DNA from: Aurantibacter sp034110465
GTDB lineage: Bacteria; Bacteroidota; Bacteroidia; Flavobacteriales; Flavobacteriaceae
Direction of reading: 5' to 3'
NCBI GenBank assembly: GCA_034110465.1
Contig: JAWUZD010000006.1
Span: forward strand, 62,001-126,000
DNA length: 64,000 nucleotides
The translations under genes were made by a program, and so were the position numbers. Under the pieces are notes generated by a model that saw only the letters and a program-made list of their open reading frames with translations, did not search any database and was not told the DNA's origin. Within the stretch, counting starts at the first letter, position 1. The number at the start of each line of letters is the position of its first letter. This document shows positions 63,024 through 64,000 of this stretch, piece after piece.

Positions 63024-63131
63024 TTATAAAACTATTAAAAAATTTATGCAAATAATAAGTGTAACTACTAAAAGTAATAAAAGCACTATTAATGTTTTAC
63101 TTCTATTTTTATTTAATAATATACCTAACAT
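63024..63131 (-). CDS. candidate 35-residue single-pass membrane peptide
   Basis: An ATG at 63129-63131 opens a 35-codon frame: MLGILLNKNRSKTL then a hydrophobic run to the end (IVLLLLLVVTLIICINFLIVL). It fills the gap between the 2TM gene and the response regulator gene. A basic stretch precedes the helix, as in genuine small membrane proteins. There is no homology evidence and short hydrophobic frames are common in AT-rich DNA. The position inside a two-component operon makes it plausible. Confidence 0.4.
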   Translation of the reverse strand: MLGILLNKNRSKTLIVLLLLLVVTLIICINFLIVL

Positions 63132-63142
63132 AATTTAAAATA

Positions 63143-63460
63143 TTATAATTTATTATTCTTTTTACGTTCCATAATTTTTTTTATTTTTTTCTCTTCCCAT
63201 TCTTTACCAAACCCAATTTGTGTAATGAATACAGAAGATCCGTGAGCAACTAAACCAATTCCCCAAAAAAAGATAGTACTAAAATTTTGAAGTCTAAAGA
63301 TACTTTTCGAAGAGTTAGTGTAATACATATTTACAGCAAGAATCATAATATTAACAACTATAAATACGGTTAGATGAACATAAAATCCTTTTAACTTTCT
63401 CACTCGTTTTAAGGCTCTATTATAGTTATCTTGTTGTGCTATTTGCTCTGAGTATTCCAT
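63143..63460 (-). CDS. 2TM domain protein
   Basis: 105 residues from the ATG at 63460 (MEYSEQIAQQDNYNRALKRVRKLKGFYVHL). Two membrane helices (about 28-48 and 65-88) with a short loop match the Bacteroidota 2TM domain; the C-terminal GFGKEWEEKKIKKIMERKK is characteristic. Its ATG overlaps the TAA of the preceding gene by one base, so the two are coupled. It lies between the kinase/2TM gene and a LytTR regulator, suggesting a role in the signalling complex. Confidence 0.85.
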   Translation of the reverse strand: MEYSEQIAQQDNYNRALKRVRKLKGFYVHLTVFIVVNIMILAVNMYYTNSSKSIFRLQNFSTIFFWGIGLVAHGSSVFITQIGFGKEWEEKKIKKIMERKKNNKL

Positions 63461-64000
63461 TATTTCCAAGTATTTAAAGTGTTAGAACGATCTTTAGACA
63501 TTAATTCTTTAATCTTTTTATCTTCCCAAGATTTACCATATCCAAAAACCTCTAACGCATGGAATGTTAAACCCATTCCCCAACCAAACATTGGAAATAA
63601 GAACCAATAAAATCCTGGAGAATATGATAAATTAATAAAAATCAAAAACGATATTACAAAAAGATAAGCTGTTGCGTTAGCGTAAAACCCTTTTATTTTC
63701 TCTACTTCTTTTTTGGCTTGAGTATATGCCATTTGCTCACTAAATCCTGTATTTTTTTCCATAATATTTATTTGTTTTGTTAGTATTGGTATTTTTGCTA
63801 TAAAGTGTGTTTTTGTAGCGTTAATTTCTACTGTTCTATCTGTTAATAATTTGTAGCGCTGTACAATGTTGCTTAAACCTACTCCACTACTCTTTTTTAA
63901 AATTTGTTTAATCTGTAAATTATTTTGAACTATAATAGTGTTGTCTTGTTCTATAATATCTATTTTAAGTGGTTTAAAACTTGTTACCACATTATGTTTA
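63460..64000 (-). CDS. LytS/YehU-type histidine kinase C-terminus in frame with a 2TM domain (cut by window edge)
   Basis: The frame is open to the right edge (KHNVVTSFKPLKIDI). Residues of a GHKL ATPase end are seen: SSGVGLSNIVQRYKLL, the G2-type loop of LytS/YehU kinases, then TKTHFIAKIPIL. Without a stop the frame continues TKQIN and then an ATG (63760) with MEKNTGFSEQMAYTQAKKEVEKIKGFYANATAYLFV, a 2TM domain to the end (GYGKSWEDKKIKELMSKD). Either it is one fused protein, or a separate 2TM gene starting at that ATG whose kinase stop was lost. Confidence 0.8.
   Translation of the reverse strand, partial: KHNVVTSFKPLKIDIIEQDNTIIVQNNLQIKQILKKSSGVGLSNIVQRYKLLTDRTVEINATKTHFIAKIPILTKQINIMEKNTGFSEQMAYTQAKKEVEKIKGFYANATAYLFVISFLIFINLSYSPGFYWFLFPMFGWGMGLTFHALEVFGYGKSWEDKKIKELMSKDRSNTLNTWK

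Overview
The window is AT-rich (roughly one third G+C by eye) and gene-dense, and it reads as chromosome of a member of the Flavobacteriaceae (Bacteroidota). Four things point there. Many promoters carry the Bacteroidota -7 element TAnnTTTG. Shine-Dalgarno sequences are scarce. Two secreted proteins end in type IX secretion sorting domains. Several families are typical of the group: haem-binding domain, DUF4252, GIN/DUF2807, GlmU-like, LETM1-like and 2TM proteins. I see no rRNA, tRNA, CRISPR array, phage or intact insertion sequence.

Layout. 1-2665 (-): yceI fragment, Crp/Fnr regulator, glycosyltransferase, haem-binding protein. 2704-4692 (+): helical-repeat protein and purB. 4778-6977 (-): ECF sigma, anti-sigma and two DUF4252 envelope proteins. 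7099-9206 (+): S41 peptidase lipoprotein and a PP-loop ATPase. 9374-10429 (+): serine hydrolase that looks acquired. 10660-16985: vitamin B12 acquisition locus. In it, btuB and btuG on the minus strand lie behind a cobalamin riboswitch and diverge from btuF-btuC-btuD. 17042-26441: GIN protein, rmuC, thioesterase, carB, rpmH, membrane and cell-wall genes. 26525-32538: mtaB, then an unusual trio of ABC ATPase, large membrane protein and oligopeptide-binding lipoprotein. 32554-39729: GlmU-like protein, rpmE, glycosyltransferase, phosphohexomutase, MsbA-like exporter. 39789-43915: two ECF sigma/anti-sigma/Spy-like modules facing each other across a BNR-repeat lipoprotein. 44139-52037: RsmB-like methyltransferase, two tandem secreted endonuclease I proteins, purL. 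52165-60039: fatty-acid beta-oxidation block (acyl-CoA ligase, MarR regulator, fadN-fadA-fadE order). 60323-64000: Cu/Zn superoxide dismutase lipoprotein, LETM1-like protein, and a LytTR response regulator with 2TM proteins and the end of a histidine kinase.

How the parts work together. The B12 locus is a complete outer- to inner-membrane uptake route with riboswitch control on the outer-membrane half. The beta-oxidation block should be governed by its own MarR protein through a near-perfect palindrome beside the marR promoter. Three ECF systems monitor the envelope. In two of them a sigma-specific promoter-like element occurs twice, before the sigma gene and again at the anti-sigma gene; this is the most interesting regulatory signal in the window. 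Other points worth a second look are a histidine kinase in frame with a 2TM protein, a missed 35-residue membrane peptide, a small membrane protein whose open frame lacks a normal start codon, and a carB product without its regulatory domain.
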